Shown here: positions 43,333 to 50,529 of the stretch, one piece after another
Layout: each line of letters opens with the position of its first letter
Numbering within the stretch: position 1 is the stretch's first letter
From: CADEDH01 sp965263455
Lineage (GTDB): Bacteria > Actinomycetota > Acidimicrobiia > Acidimicrobiales > SZUA-35
DNA: 64,000 bases
Direction of reading: 5' to 3'
Assembly: GCA_965263455.1 (NCBI GenBank)
Contig: CBDHHN010000001.1
Location: 434,001 to 498,000, forward strand
Notes under the pieces: model-generated
Seen by the model: only the letters and a program-made list of their open reading frames with translations
Databases searched by the model: none
What the model was told of the DNA's origin: nothing
Translations under genes and position numbers: made by a program

Positions 43333-44208
43333 ATGAAGCTCAACGCCGCGCTCGGCAACATCAACCTGGGGACGGACTGGAGCGAGATTCGTCGGCTCGT
43401 CCAGGAACTCGAGTCCGGCGGCTTCGACGGCATCTCCTCGAACGACCACGTGGTCGGAGGGCACCCCGACCGAGCCGAGGGCCAACGAGTGCACACCTCG
43501 AAGGTCGGGGTTCACGAGCCGTTGATCTACCTGAGCTTCATCGCCGCGGTGACCCAACGCGTGGAGGTCGCCACTGCGGTCCTCCTGCTGCCGCAACGCC
43601 AGACGACACTGGTGGCCAAGCAGTGCGCAGAGCTCGATCTGCTGTCCGGAGGCCGACTCCGTCTCGGTGTCGGCGTCGGGCGAAACTGGATGGAGTACGA
43701 GGCGCTCGGCGAGGACTTCACGAACCGCGGCCGACGCATCGAAGAGCAGGTGCAGGTCCTGCGCCGGTACTGGACCGACGAACACGTGACGTTCGATGGA
43801 CGCTGGCACGACCTGGATCGTGTGGGACTCAACCCCATGCCCGTGCAACGACCGATCCCGATCTGGATGGGCTCGTTCGTCGGCGCAGTAAACGAGAAGG
43901 TGATCGAGCGCATCGGCCGAATGGCCGACGGGTGGATACCACAGTTCCCGCCGGAAGATCTTGAGCCCGTGCTCGATCGCGTCAGAGGCTACGCCCGCGA
44001 CGCAGGCCGAGATCCCGCCGACCTCGGGATCGAGTGCGTCACGCGAGCGAGCCCCGGTGATGACCAGACCCGCTGGACCGACCTTGCCCAGGCCTACCGG
44101 GACCTCGGCGCCACCCATCTCAAGGTCTTCACGACCGGTGACACCCCGTCGGAACGAGTCGCGTTGATGCGCCAGTGGTTCGACGCGGTGGCCCCCGTCG
44201 TGAACTGA
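43333..44208 (+). CDS. LLM-class F420-type oxidoreductase
   Basis: 291 residues from ATG 43333 with GGAGG twelve bases upstream; the earlier in-frame start at 43276 lies close to the operator and is less likely. The luciferase-like TIM barrel shows GFDGISSNDHVVGG, VEVATAVLLLPQRQ, LSGGRLRLGVGVGRNWMEYE in pieces and PIPIWMGSF. The TIGR03619-like group uses F420 or flavin. It may reduce or oxidise a pathway intermediate. F420 use would support an actinobacterial host. Confidence 0.88.
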   Translation: MKLNAALGNINLGTDWSEIRRLVQELESGGFDGISSNDHVVGGHPDRAEGQRVHTSKVGVHEPLIYLSFIAAVTQRVEVATAVLLLPQRQTTLVAKQCAELDLLSGGRLRLGVGVGRNWMEYEALGEDFTNRGRRIEEQVQVLRRYWTDEHVTFDGRWHDLDRVGLNPMPVQRPIPIWMGSFVGAVNEKVIERIGRMADGWIPQFPPEDLEPVLDRVRGYARDAGRDPADLGIECVTRASPGDDQTRWTDLAQAYRDLGATHLKVFTTGDTPSERVALMRQWFDAVAPVVN

Positions 44209-44236
44209 CCACGCCCCCACCAGCAGGAGTACAACA

Positions 44237-45004
44237 ATGACCACAGCCACCGTACCGGAGACGATCGAGCGGACGTTTCGCCCGATCCAGCAGTTCACGC
44301 GCGGCTGGATGTTGACCAAGGCAACGGGCGCCTACGGGGTCGAGATCGGCATGCGCAGCGGTCGCGACTTCTGGCTCGTGGGCCGGGCCGGCGTCCTGGG
44401 GAGTTGCACCGCAGAAGCGGCGGCCGGGGCCATCGGGTTTCACGGGTTCGAGTCCGTCCGCGACGCCTGGAACAACATCCCCGCCGACTTGACGCACTAC
44501 CAGGTCGCCGAGCACTACTCGACCCGGATCGTCACATGGGGAGACGAGGCGCTGGCGGACTTCGACGCGGCACCCCTCGAGGCCATCGACGTCTTCGGGC
44601 GGCGGATCGCTGATGCTGCGCCGCCATCGCTCGGCGGCCTGTTCGCCGGGTGGCGGGCGATGCCCCAACCGACCACACTCGGCGCTCGCGTGGCGTTGAC
44701 CACCCATGTGCTTCGCGAGATGCGCTGCGCCGCCCACCTCGTGGCGGTCTTGGCGTCGGGACTCACGCCGGTGGAAGCCGTGCTGGCCAACACCAACAAG
44801 CCGCCGCGAACGGGACCGGGGTACGCGGAGCAGATGGGCTTCGTCGGCCCATTCCGCGATCCCGAGGAAGTCCGCCCCCGGCGCCTCGACGCGGAAACGC
44901 TCACCGAGCAGATGCTGGCGCCCTTCTACGGCGTGCTGTCCCCGACCGAGCTGGCCACGTTCGGCGAAGCGGTCGAGAGCACCCGCAACGCCATCGACAT
45001 GTGA
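44237..45004 (+). CDS. SCO6745-like conserved protein
   Basis: 255 residues, alpha-helical. Landmarks are ATGAYGVEIGMRSGRDFWLV-like text near residue 30, AAGAIGFHGFESVRDAW near 60, and conserved His near 175 (HLVAVLASGLTPVEAVLAN). I recognise only a family of uncharacterised actinobacterial proteins annotated after Streptomyces SCO6745. It starts 28 bases after the LLM gene and is probably co-transcribed with it. Function unknown. Confidence 0.7.
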   Translation: MTTATVPETIERTFRPIQQFTRGWMLTKATGAYGVEIGMRSGRDFWLVGRAGVLGSCTAEAAAGAIGFHGFESVRDAWNNIPADLTHYQVAEHYSTRIVTWGDEALADFDAAPLEAIDVFGRRIADAAPPSLGGLFAGWRAMPQPTTLGARVALTTHVLREMRCAAHLVAVLASGLTPVEAVLANTNKPPRTGPGYAEQMGFVGPFRDPEEVRPRRLDAETLTEQMLAPFYGVLSPTELATFGEAVESTRNAIDM

Positions 45005-45077
45005 ACGGTCCGCCCCGGATGCGCTGCGCAAGGCCGGAACGACCCGGCGCCATGCCGTGGAACCCGGGACCCAAGAC

Positions 45078-45089
45078 TGACTATGCTCA
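45078..45089. promoter_or_regulatory. Island operator 6 (TGA-N6-TCA)
   Basis: TGACTATGCTCA within the dyad ACTGA-N6-TCAGT, followed by TTT. TATGCT inside it fits a -10 element; 66 bases upstream of the PhyH ATG. Confidence 0.65.
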
Positions 45090-45155
45090 GTTTCCCGCGG
45101 CCGGAGGGGCTTCCTGCCCGTTCGGACGCCTCACACCGGATTGAGAGGACCGCAG

Positions 45156-46097
45156 ATGACCACGCCGACCCGGACGATCACGGCAGAAGAGATCGCCACC
45201 TACGAGCGCGACGGGGTCGCACCGCTGCGTGGCGTCCTTCCGCTCCCCTGGGTCGAGAAGCTTCGAGACTTGATGCAGGAGGTGTTCGACCGCACCAAGG
45301 ATCACGGCGACGGCGGCCTCAGGTCGGGAGCCAGCCACGATGGCAGCAGGGCGGACATGGTCGAGGTCGTCTCGAACCTCCGCGACGCGGACAACGAGAT
45401 CGAGTTGGCCGTCGAGCAGGGCCGTGAACCCACCGGCCGGTCGATCGTCGAGACGGCGGCGTGTTCGTGGCACGCGGGGCTGCGAGACCACTACATCTCC
45501 GGACCGCTCCCGCAGCTCGTGGCGGAGTTGACCCAGAGCGCCCGGGTGAACCTGTACAGCGACCAGCTGTTCCTGAAGGAGCCGGGCTCGAGCGTCCGCA
45601 CGCCCTGGCATCAGGACAAGCCGTTCTGGGTCCTGCAGGGCGACAAGGTCGCCGTGTGCTGGGTGCCCGTCGACGAGGTGACGATCGAGAGTGGCGCCAT
45701 GGGCTACGTCCGAGGCAGCCACCAGTGGGGCACCACGTTCAAACCCAGCGACTTCGTGACCGAAGGTGGGGCGATGCGGATGGACGGCATCGTGCACGAC
45801 GACTTGGCCGATCTCCCGCCGGTCGCGGCCAACCCTGACGAGTACGACATCGTGCGCTACGAAGCAGGGCCGGGCGATGTGATCGTGCATCACTGGATGA
45901 CACTCCACGGCTCGACCGGGAACACGACCGCCGAACGGATCCGCCGAGCCAGCTCGGTGCGGTTCGCCGGCGAAGGCGTGACGTTCTTCCAACGCCCATC
46001 CTCGCCGGATCCGTTCCGGCACCTGGTGACGTTGAACGACGGCGATGACCTGGACGGGTCGGACCAATTTCCTCGCGTCTGGCCTGAGGCCCGCTGA
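45156..46097 (+). CDS. Phytanoyl-CoA dioxygenase (PhyH) family protein
   Basis: 313 residues from ATG 45156 with GAGAGG upstream. The Fe(II)/2-oxoglutarate facial triad is visible as the HxD of TPWHQDKPFW near residue 152 and the distal His in VIVHHWMTLHGS near 250, with the oxoglutarate-binding Arg in RRASSVRF. Family members hydroxylate fatty acyl chains, ectoine or aryl ethers. Preceded by a copy of the island operator, so it belongs to the same regulon. Substrate unknown. Confidence 0.88.
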   Translation: MTTPTRTITAEEIATYERDGVAPLRGVLPLPWVEKLRDLMQEVFDRTKDHGDGGLRSGASHDGSRADMVEVVSNLRDADNEIELAVEQGREPTGRSIVETAACSWHAGLRDHYISGPLPQLVAELTQSARVNLYSDQLFLKEPGSSVRTPWHQDKPFWVLQGDKVAVCWVPVDEVTIESGAMGYVRGSHQWGTTFKPSDFVTEGGAMRMDGIVHDDLADLPPVAANPDEYDIVRYEAGPGDVIVHHWMTLHGSTGNTTAERIRRASSVRFAGEGVTFFQRPSSPDPFRHLVTLNDGDDLDGSDQFPRVWPEAR

Positions 46098-46126
46098 CCG
46101 GTCCGCCGACCGCTGGCCCCCACAGC

Positions 46127-46362
46127 GACAGCGCCTTGGCGGACCGGGGGATCGCCATCCTGCTGGTCGAACAGTTCGCACCCTTGCGCTCTCCATCGGC
46201 GACCGGGCCGTGGTGATGACACGAGGTGAGGTCGCCTACGACGGCGCCCCCGAGCCCCTGCTCGATGAACCCGACCGGCTCCGAGCGATGTACCTCGGCG
46301 AGCAACCGCGGCCGGGCGCCAGGGCCTCGACGAAGCAAAGCGGAGACGAGGCGCTGGCATGA
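46127..46362 (+). pseudogene. LivF (branched-chain amino acid ABC ATPase) C-terminal remnant
   Basis: From 46127 one frame reads DSALADRGIAILLVEQFAPL. After a frame change near 46182 a second frame continues ALSIGDRAVVMTRGEVAYDG, then LLDEPDRLRAMYLGE to a TGA at 46362. This is the end of a LivF-type ATPase; the Walker and signature regions are gone. Only about 75 residues of roughly 235 survive, and the frame is broken. It lies 29 bases after PhyH. Confidence 0.8.
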
Positions 46363-46392
46363 CCGCCACGACGTCACACGGGAGGCACAACA

Positions 46393-46418
46393 ATGCCGAA
46401 TGAGACCCATCCGAAGCC
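46393..46418 (+). pseudogene. Gene start truncated by the insertion sequence
   Basis: GGAGG at 46381-46385 is spaced seven bases from ATG 46393, which opens MPNETHPK and then runs into the insertion-sequence end at 46419. The reading is not resumed beyond the element. The original product is unknown; it followed LivF. Confidence 0.5.
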
Positions 46419-47567
46419 TGTGGGGCTCGATAATGCGCGCGTGGGTGCTGACCAGGGCTGATGCGGCCATCCTGGCGGGCCGTGTTTCGCATCTTCTACC
46501 GATTCCTGGCAGCACTCGCACGACTCGCCGTCCGGTCTGGGCGATCCAAGGATCTCGAGATCATCGTGCTGCGCCACCAGCTCCAGGTCCTTCGCCGGGA
46601 GATCGACCGGCCAACCATCACCGACGACGACCGGACGCTGCTCGGCGCGATCGCCGCTGCGCTCCCCCGCCGGCTCCGCCAGGGCTGGGTCGTGACTCCC
46701 GAGACGCTGCTGCGTTGGCACCGCCGCCGAATCGCACGGCACTGGACGCACCCACCTCGCCGACGCCTCGGACGACCGCCAACCTGCGCCCAGCTCCGCC
46801 GACTGGTGGTGAGACTCGCCAAGGACAACCCGACATGGGGACATCGGCGCATCCACGGCGAACTCATCGGCCTCGGCCACACCATCGCGTCGTCGACGGT
46901 CTGCAAGATCCTCAAGGACAACGACATCGAGCCAGCCCCGGAACGCTCGGCGGTGACATGGAGCGAGTTCCTGCGCTCCCAAGCCGCCATCGCAACAGAC
47001 TTGTTCACCGTCGACACCGCCACGTTACGCCTCTACTACGTCCTGTTCTTCATTGACATCGAGACCCGCCAAGTGTTCTTCGCAGGCATCACCGCCAACC
47101 CGACTGGCATGTGGACCACCCAGGCAGCCCGGAACCTGTTCCTCCGCCACGGCGCCCAACTCTCCGGAGCCCGCGCGCTGGTGCGCGACCGCGGCAGCCA
47201 GTTCATCGACAGCTCCGACGAGATCTTTCGAACCGAAGGGCTCAAGATCCTCAAGACCCCGGTCCGCACCCCGGTAGCGAACGCCTTCGCCGAGCGATGG
47301 ATCGGATCCATCCGCCGAGAGCTCCTCGACCGAACCATCATCTGGAACCACCGCCAGCTCGAGCGCCTCGTCGTCGACTACATCGACCACTACGACCAGC
47401 ACTGGCCGCACCGCTCACTCGGCCAACGCCCACCGACCCCGCACGCCGACTCTCCGACCCCTTCGCCAGCGACCGTCACGGTCCTGCGGCAGACCCGATG
47501 CGACGGCCTGATCAATGAGTATCGAATTGCCGCCTGACCAGCCACGACAGAGTTTCCGAGCCCCACA
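46419..47567 (+). mobile_element. Insertion sequence, IS3/IS481-like, about 1.15 kb
   Basis: Ends are inverted repeats: TGTGGGGCTCG at 46419-46429 and its complement at 47557-47567. The match extends three bases outward on each side (GCC...GGC). The ends start TG and finish CA as in IS3/IS481 elements. It carries one full-length transposase. No target duplication is visible, so a deletion or recombination has probably altered one flank. A single copy in this window. Confidence 0.85.
46461..47537 (+). CDS. DDE transposase with integrase core
   Basis: 358 residues in one frame. An N-terminal helical/HTH region (VLRHQLQVLRRE, TWGHRRIHGELIGLGHTIAS around residues 125-145) precedes the rve core. 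The catalytic triad is likely Asp180 (ATDLFTV), Asp243 (LVRDRGSQF) and Glu278 (NAFAERWIGSIRRE), with the D35E spacing typical of the group. It is intact and lacks the frameshifted orfA/orfB layout of classical IS3. Confidence 0.9.
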   Translation: MRPSWRAVFRIFYRFLAALARLAVRSGRSKDLEIIVLRHQLQVLRREIDRPTITDDDRTLLGAIAAALPRRLRQGWVVTPETLLRWHRRRIARHWTHPPRRRLGRPPTCAQLRRLVVRLAKDNPTWGHRRIHGELIGLGHTIASSTVCKILKDNDIEPAPERSAVTWSEFLRSQAAIATDLFTVDTATLRLYYVLFFIDIETRQVFFAGITANPTGMWTTQAARNLFLRHGAQLSGARALVRDRGSQFIDSSDEIFRTEGLKILKTPVRTPVANAFAERWIGSIRRELLDRTIIWNHRQLERLVVDYIDHYDQHWPHRSLGQRPPTPHADSPTPSPATVTVLRQTRCDGLINEYRIAA

Positions 47568-47661
47568 GGCATTAGCAATCCATTTGCACAACGACACCCC
47601 TCGGCCAGCCGCAAGCCGCTGACCAGGGGATTCACACCGTGACCGGCGATGGACGGAATCC

Positions 47662-47685
47662 TGAACGTCCACCCCTCCGACACCC
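47662..47685 (-). repeat. Dispersed repeat, copy E (inverted, partial)
   Basis: On the minus strand GTGTCGGAGGGGTGGACGTT; only the first 12-14 bases match the other copies strongly, and ACGTT also recalls copy B. Confidence 0.5.
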
Positions 47686-47785
47686 CACAAAACCCCAGGT
47701 CACAGGCCTGCAACCGCATCTGCTCCGACACAACAAGGCCCCAGCCGCAGCGTTGAAAACGCTCTGACCAGGGCTTATGCAAAAC

Positions 47786-47820
47786 GTGTCGGAGGGGCGA
47801 ATACAACCCTTGAACGTCGG
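47786..47820 (+). repeat. Dispersed repeat, copy B
   Basis: GTGTCGGAGGGGCGA followed by ATACAACCCTTGAACGTCGG. Shares the first 15 bases and the ACCC block with copies A, C and D; its tail is closest to copy D. Confidence 0.7.
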
Positions 47821-47889
47821 CACCGCGGTGGGTGGTTCGGACTTGCCGATGCGAGCTGACACCGGTGCGACCGAACCTCTCGCCGCGCC

Positions 47890-47909
47890 GTAGCACGAGG
47901 TGCTACACT
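47890..47909 (+). promoter_or_regulatory. Phd/VapC promoter and operator
   Basis: Perfect inverted repeat GTAGCAC-GAG-GTGCTAC at 47890-47906 overlaps a -10 element TACACT at 47904-47909. The antitoxin ATG follows seven bases later, implying a leaderless transcript repressed by its own product. Confidence 0.75.
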
Positions 47910-47916
47910 ACCGAGC

Positions 47917-48171
47917 ATGAGCGGCGAGATCAGCCAGCGAGAACTACGAAACGACAGCGGCCGCATCATGCGCGCCCTCGTTGAGGGCGAGACCTTCGTC
48001 GTGACCCGCAACGGTGAACCGGTCGGCGAACTCACCCCGCTTCGTAGGCATCGCTTCGTCCGCGCCGAGGCAGCCATCGAGCTGTTCCGACCCGCTCCCG
48101 CGGTCGACTACGACAGGCTCCGCCGCGACCTCGACGACATCGCCGACCAGACCATCACCCCGCGTGGCTAG
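47917..48171 (+). CDS. Phd/YefM-family antitoxin
   Basis: 84 residues. The DNA-binding fold is recognisable from ISQRELRNDSGRIMRALVEG and ETFVVTRNGEPVGELTP, the standard Phd/YefM block. The C-terminal region (RLRRDLDDIADQ) would block the toxin active site. The stop overlaps the toxin GTG by eight bases. Autoregulation through the upstream inverted repeat is likely. Confidence 0.92.
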   Translation: MSGEISQRELRNDSGRIMRALVEGETFVVTRNGEPVGELTPLRRHRFVRAEAAIELFRPAPAVDYDRLRRDLDDIADQTITPRG

Positions 48172-48577
48172 CGACACCCGCCCGGCGCGTGGCCTGCTCG
48201 ACACCTCGGTCATCATCGACCTCGAGACCATCCCAGCGACCGCCCTTCCCATCGAGGTCGCCATCAGCTCGGTCACCCTCGCCGAACTCGCCGCCGGCCC
48301 ACACGCCACCGACGACCCCGCCGAGCGCAGCCGCCGCCAAGACCGTCTCCAACGCACCGAAGCCGCGTTCGACCCGCTCCCCTTCAACGCAGATGCCGCC
48401 CGTGCCTACGGCCGAATCTTCGCAGCTGTCGCCGGCGCCGGGCGCAAACCCCGCGGCGCCCGAGCCGTCGACCTGCTCATCGCCGCAACCGCGCTCGCCG
48501 CTCACCTCCCCCTCTACACCCGAAACCCCGACGACTTCGAAGCTCTCGACGACCTGGTCGACGTCGTAGCGATCTGA
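48164..48577 (+). CDS. PIN-domain (VapC-type) ribonuclease toxin
   Basis: 137 residues from GTG 48164, within the antitoxin end. PIN acidic residues: Asp in LLDTSVIID near residue 14, Glu in TLAELAAG near 40, Asp in AVDLLIAATAL near 102 and Asp in TRNPDDFEAL near 122. Complete and probably active as an Mg-dependent RNase, classically cleaving tRNA or rRNA. Note the Phd-type antitoxin paired with a PIN toxin. Confidence 0.92.
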   Translation: MASDTRPARGLLDTSVIIDLETIPATALPIEVAISSVTLAELAAGPHATDDPAERSRRQDRLQRTEAAFDPLPFNADAARAYGRIFAAVAGAGRKPRGARAVDLLIAATALAAHLPLYTRNPDDFEALDDLVDVVAI

Positions 48578-48716
48578 CCCGACCACGCCCCAATGAAACC
48601 GGCCGCGAGCGGCAGGGCTCAGTCGTCGAGAAGCTGGTTGCGATGGGCGAGCACTACCCCGAACCCGACACCTGGACACGCTGGGCTCCCGGCAACCGAG
48701 ACGACCTCCCCAACCA

Positions 48717-49052
48717 ATGCCCCAGATCACCGAACGCCGCGCTGGATCAGACGGCACCGAGTACGGCATGGCCGGGCGCCTCGACCCGCTCGACCAGACC
48801 GTCACCACCGAGATCCGTGTCGAGCGATGGCGCGACGGCCGGATGGAAGTCGCCGAACAACACGTGTCGCGCAACAACAACCGACGCAACCTGACCGCGG
48901 CCGCCGCCGCGTCGCTGACCCTCGGCGCCGCTGGAAGCGGCAGCCAGGACTTCCGCATCGCTTTCGCTGGTGGCGCCGTCGCCTGGCTCTGGGCATCCTA
49001 CGAACTCGCCACCTCACCACCGGAGGCCACGACCGCCCATGTCCACCGCTGA
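48717..49052 (+). CDS. Small hypothetical protein with hydrophobic C-terminal half
   Basis: 111 residues. Basic/acidic N-terminus (TTEIRVERWRDGRMEVAEQH) then Ala/Gly-rich hydrophobic segments (NLTAAAAASLTLGAAGSG; IAFAGGAVAWLWASYELAT). It overlaps the DUF1801 gene by 14 bases. The preceding 130 bases (48588-48716) read as a short coding-like remnant (VVEKLVAMGEHYPEPDTW) in another frame, so this may be part of a broken gene. Not recognised. Confidence 0.4.
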   Translation: MPQITERRAGSDGTEYGMAGRLDPLDQTVTTEIRVERWRDGRMEVAEQHVSRNNNRRNLTAAAAASLTLGAAGSGSQDFRIAFAGGAVAWLWASYELATSPPEATTAHVHR

Positions 49053-49392
49053 GATCGACGACTACATCAACGCACTCGACGAACCCAAGCGAACAACCCT
49101 GCGCCAACTCCGAGCCACCATCGCCCGGCTCATCCCCGACGCCGAAGAAGGCCTCTCATACGGCGTACCCGTGTTCCGGATCGGCGGCCGACCAATCGCT
49201 GGATTCTCCGCCGCCAAGAACCACCTCAGCTACCTCCCCCACAGCGGCGACATCCTCGCGACCGTCAACCCCGCAGACCTCGAGGGCTTCTCGGCCACGA
49301 AGGGTGCAGTGAAGATGCCCACCGACACCCCACTCCCAGAAGCACTCCTCGCCAAGCTCATCGAAGCCCGCCGACACGAGGCCGGCGTCTGA
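49039..49392 (+). CDS. DUF1801 (YdhG-like) protein
   Basis: 117 residues. The family pattern is clear: IDDYINALDEPKRTTLRQLR, IARLIPDAEEGLSYGVPVFR, LSYLPHSGDILATV and a Lys-rich PTDTPLP ending. Related proteins are described as small iron-chaperone- or frataxin-like folds, but function in actinobacteria is unclear. Iron transport genes lie just downstream, on the other strand. Confidence 0.85.
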   Translation: MSTAEIDDYINALDEPKRTTLRQLRATIARLIPDAEEGLSYGVPVFRIGGRPIAGFSAAKNHLSYLPHSGDILATVNPADLEGFSATKGAVKMPTDTPLPEALLAKLIEARRHEAGV

Positions 49393-49713
49393 CAAGGACG
49401 AGCAATTCCGACCATCCGCCACGTCGTCGTGTTCGGCGCCGCCGACGTCGCCACGGAGAGCGCCTTCCGGGCGACAGTGCGATCGAACACTTGTTCGGTG
49501 TCGGAGGGGCGATTTTAACCCAAGGTACACGCGCGCCGTGGAGCACGGATCTGGCCGCGGCCTAGATGTTTCGCCTGATCAGGGCGCATATTGCCGGATC
49601 CCGGACGGGTCGACAGGACGGGGCCGGACGCGATTGTCGCTCGGTCTGCTTCGCGCCTGTGGTGAGCTGGACGGCACCGTTCGGCAATCCGCTGAGACGC
49701 CGACGCGTTGCCG
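49393..49713. other. Noncoding gap with repeat C
   Basis: 321 bases between DUF1801 and the convergent FecE-like gene. Apart from the LexA-like palindrome and repeat C (49484-49535) I see nothing convincing. Confidence 0.6.
49484..49535 (+). repeat. LexA-like box plus dispersed repeat, copy C
   Basis: CGAACACTTGTTCG at 49484-49497 fits a Gram-positive LexA (SOS) box (CGAAC-N4-GTTCG). It is followed directly by GTGTCGGAGGGGCGATTTTA and the rest of the 38-base repeat to 49535, 36/38 identical to copy A. No gene follows on the plus strand. Confidence 0.75.
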
Positions 49714-50529
49714 CTACCGCTCGATCGTGCCGAGCGATCGGTGGAAAACTGCGCTGGGTCTGCCGGACACGGGGTCGATCGTCACGGTCGACTCCACCTT
49801 GAACACGTCGGCGATCAGCGCTGACGACACGACGGCAAGGGGCGCTCCGTCCGCGACGATGGTGCCGCCATCGAGCACGATCACTCGGTCTGCATACCGG
49901 GCCGCGTGATTCAGGTCATGCAGGACTGTGACCACAGTGATGCCGCGGGCGCGGTTCAAATCGGTGATGAGCTCGAGGATCTCGAGTTGGTGGGCGATGT
50001 CGAGGAACGTGGTCGGCTCGTCGAGCAGCAGGATGTCCGGCTCCTGCACCAAGGTGAGGGCGAGCCACGCCCGTTGGCGCTCTCCGCCGGACAGTGACGA
50101 GATCGATCGTGACGCAAGGTGTTCGGTGCCCGTGTCGCGCAGTGCCTGATCGATAAGGCGACTGTCGGATGTCCTGAGCATTCCGAGCAGGCCGCGGTGG
50201 GGGTACCGCCCCTGCTCCACCACTTGGCGCACGGTGAACCCGCTGGGCGGCTCCGATGACTGACTCAGCATGCCCAGTGCTCGACCGACATCGCGAGGCG
50301 AAACAGTGCGGATGTCGACACCGTCGAGCAGCACGGTGCCCGAGGTGACCGGGGTAAGACGAGCCAGCGCACGGAGCAGCGTCGATTTTCCCGCACCGTT
50401 CGGCCCGATGATTGCCGTCGACGTGCCGGGCTCGATGGCGATGTCGAGTTCCCCGAAGAGGCGCGCCCCGTCGAGGGTCACTGCGATCTCCTTGCCAGCG
50501 AGGCGAGGCGTGGTCTCGCTGTCGGTCAT
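49714..50529 (-). CDS. Iron-siderophore ABC transporter ATP-binding protein (FecE/FepC-like)
   Basis: 271 residues from ATG 50529, overlapping the permease stop (ATGA). Walker A IIGPNGAGKST, Q-loop MLSQSSEPP, signature SSLSGGERQRAWLALTLVQE in pieces, Walker B ILLLDEPTTFLD and switch His VLHDLNHA are intact. FecE-type sequence throughout (TPVTSGTVLLDG, PHRGLLGM). It energises the two FecCD-type permeases upstream in the same operon; probably iron-regulated. Confidence 0.93.
   Translation of the reverse strand: MTDSETTPRLAGKEIAVTLDGARLFGELDIAIEPGTSTAIIGPNGAGKSTLLRALARLTPVTSGTVLLDGVDIRTVSPRDVGRALGMLSQSSEPPSGFTVRQVVEQGRYPHRGLLGMLRTSDSRLIDQALRDTGTEHLASRSISSLSGGERQRAWLALTLVQEPDILLLDEPTTFLDIAHQLEILELITDLNRARGITVVTVLHDLNHAARYADRVIVLDGGTIVADGAPLAVVSSALIADVFKVESTVTIDPVSGRPSAVFHRSLGTIER

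Larger units (their letters stand above)
47571..47916. other. Noncoding gap between insertion sequence and toxin-antitoxin pair
   Basis: 346 bases without a convincing gene. Holds repeat E (inverted), repeat B, a CTGACCAGGG motif twice (47627 and 47763 areas) and the toxin-antitoxin promoter at its right end. Confidence 0.6.

Noticed and set aside
46411..47575. Target-site duplication for the insertion sequence
   Set aside because: Bases outside the inverted repeats (GCC/GGC, then GAA/ATT) are complementary extensions or unrelated, not direct duplications.
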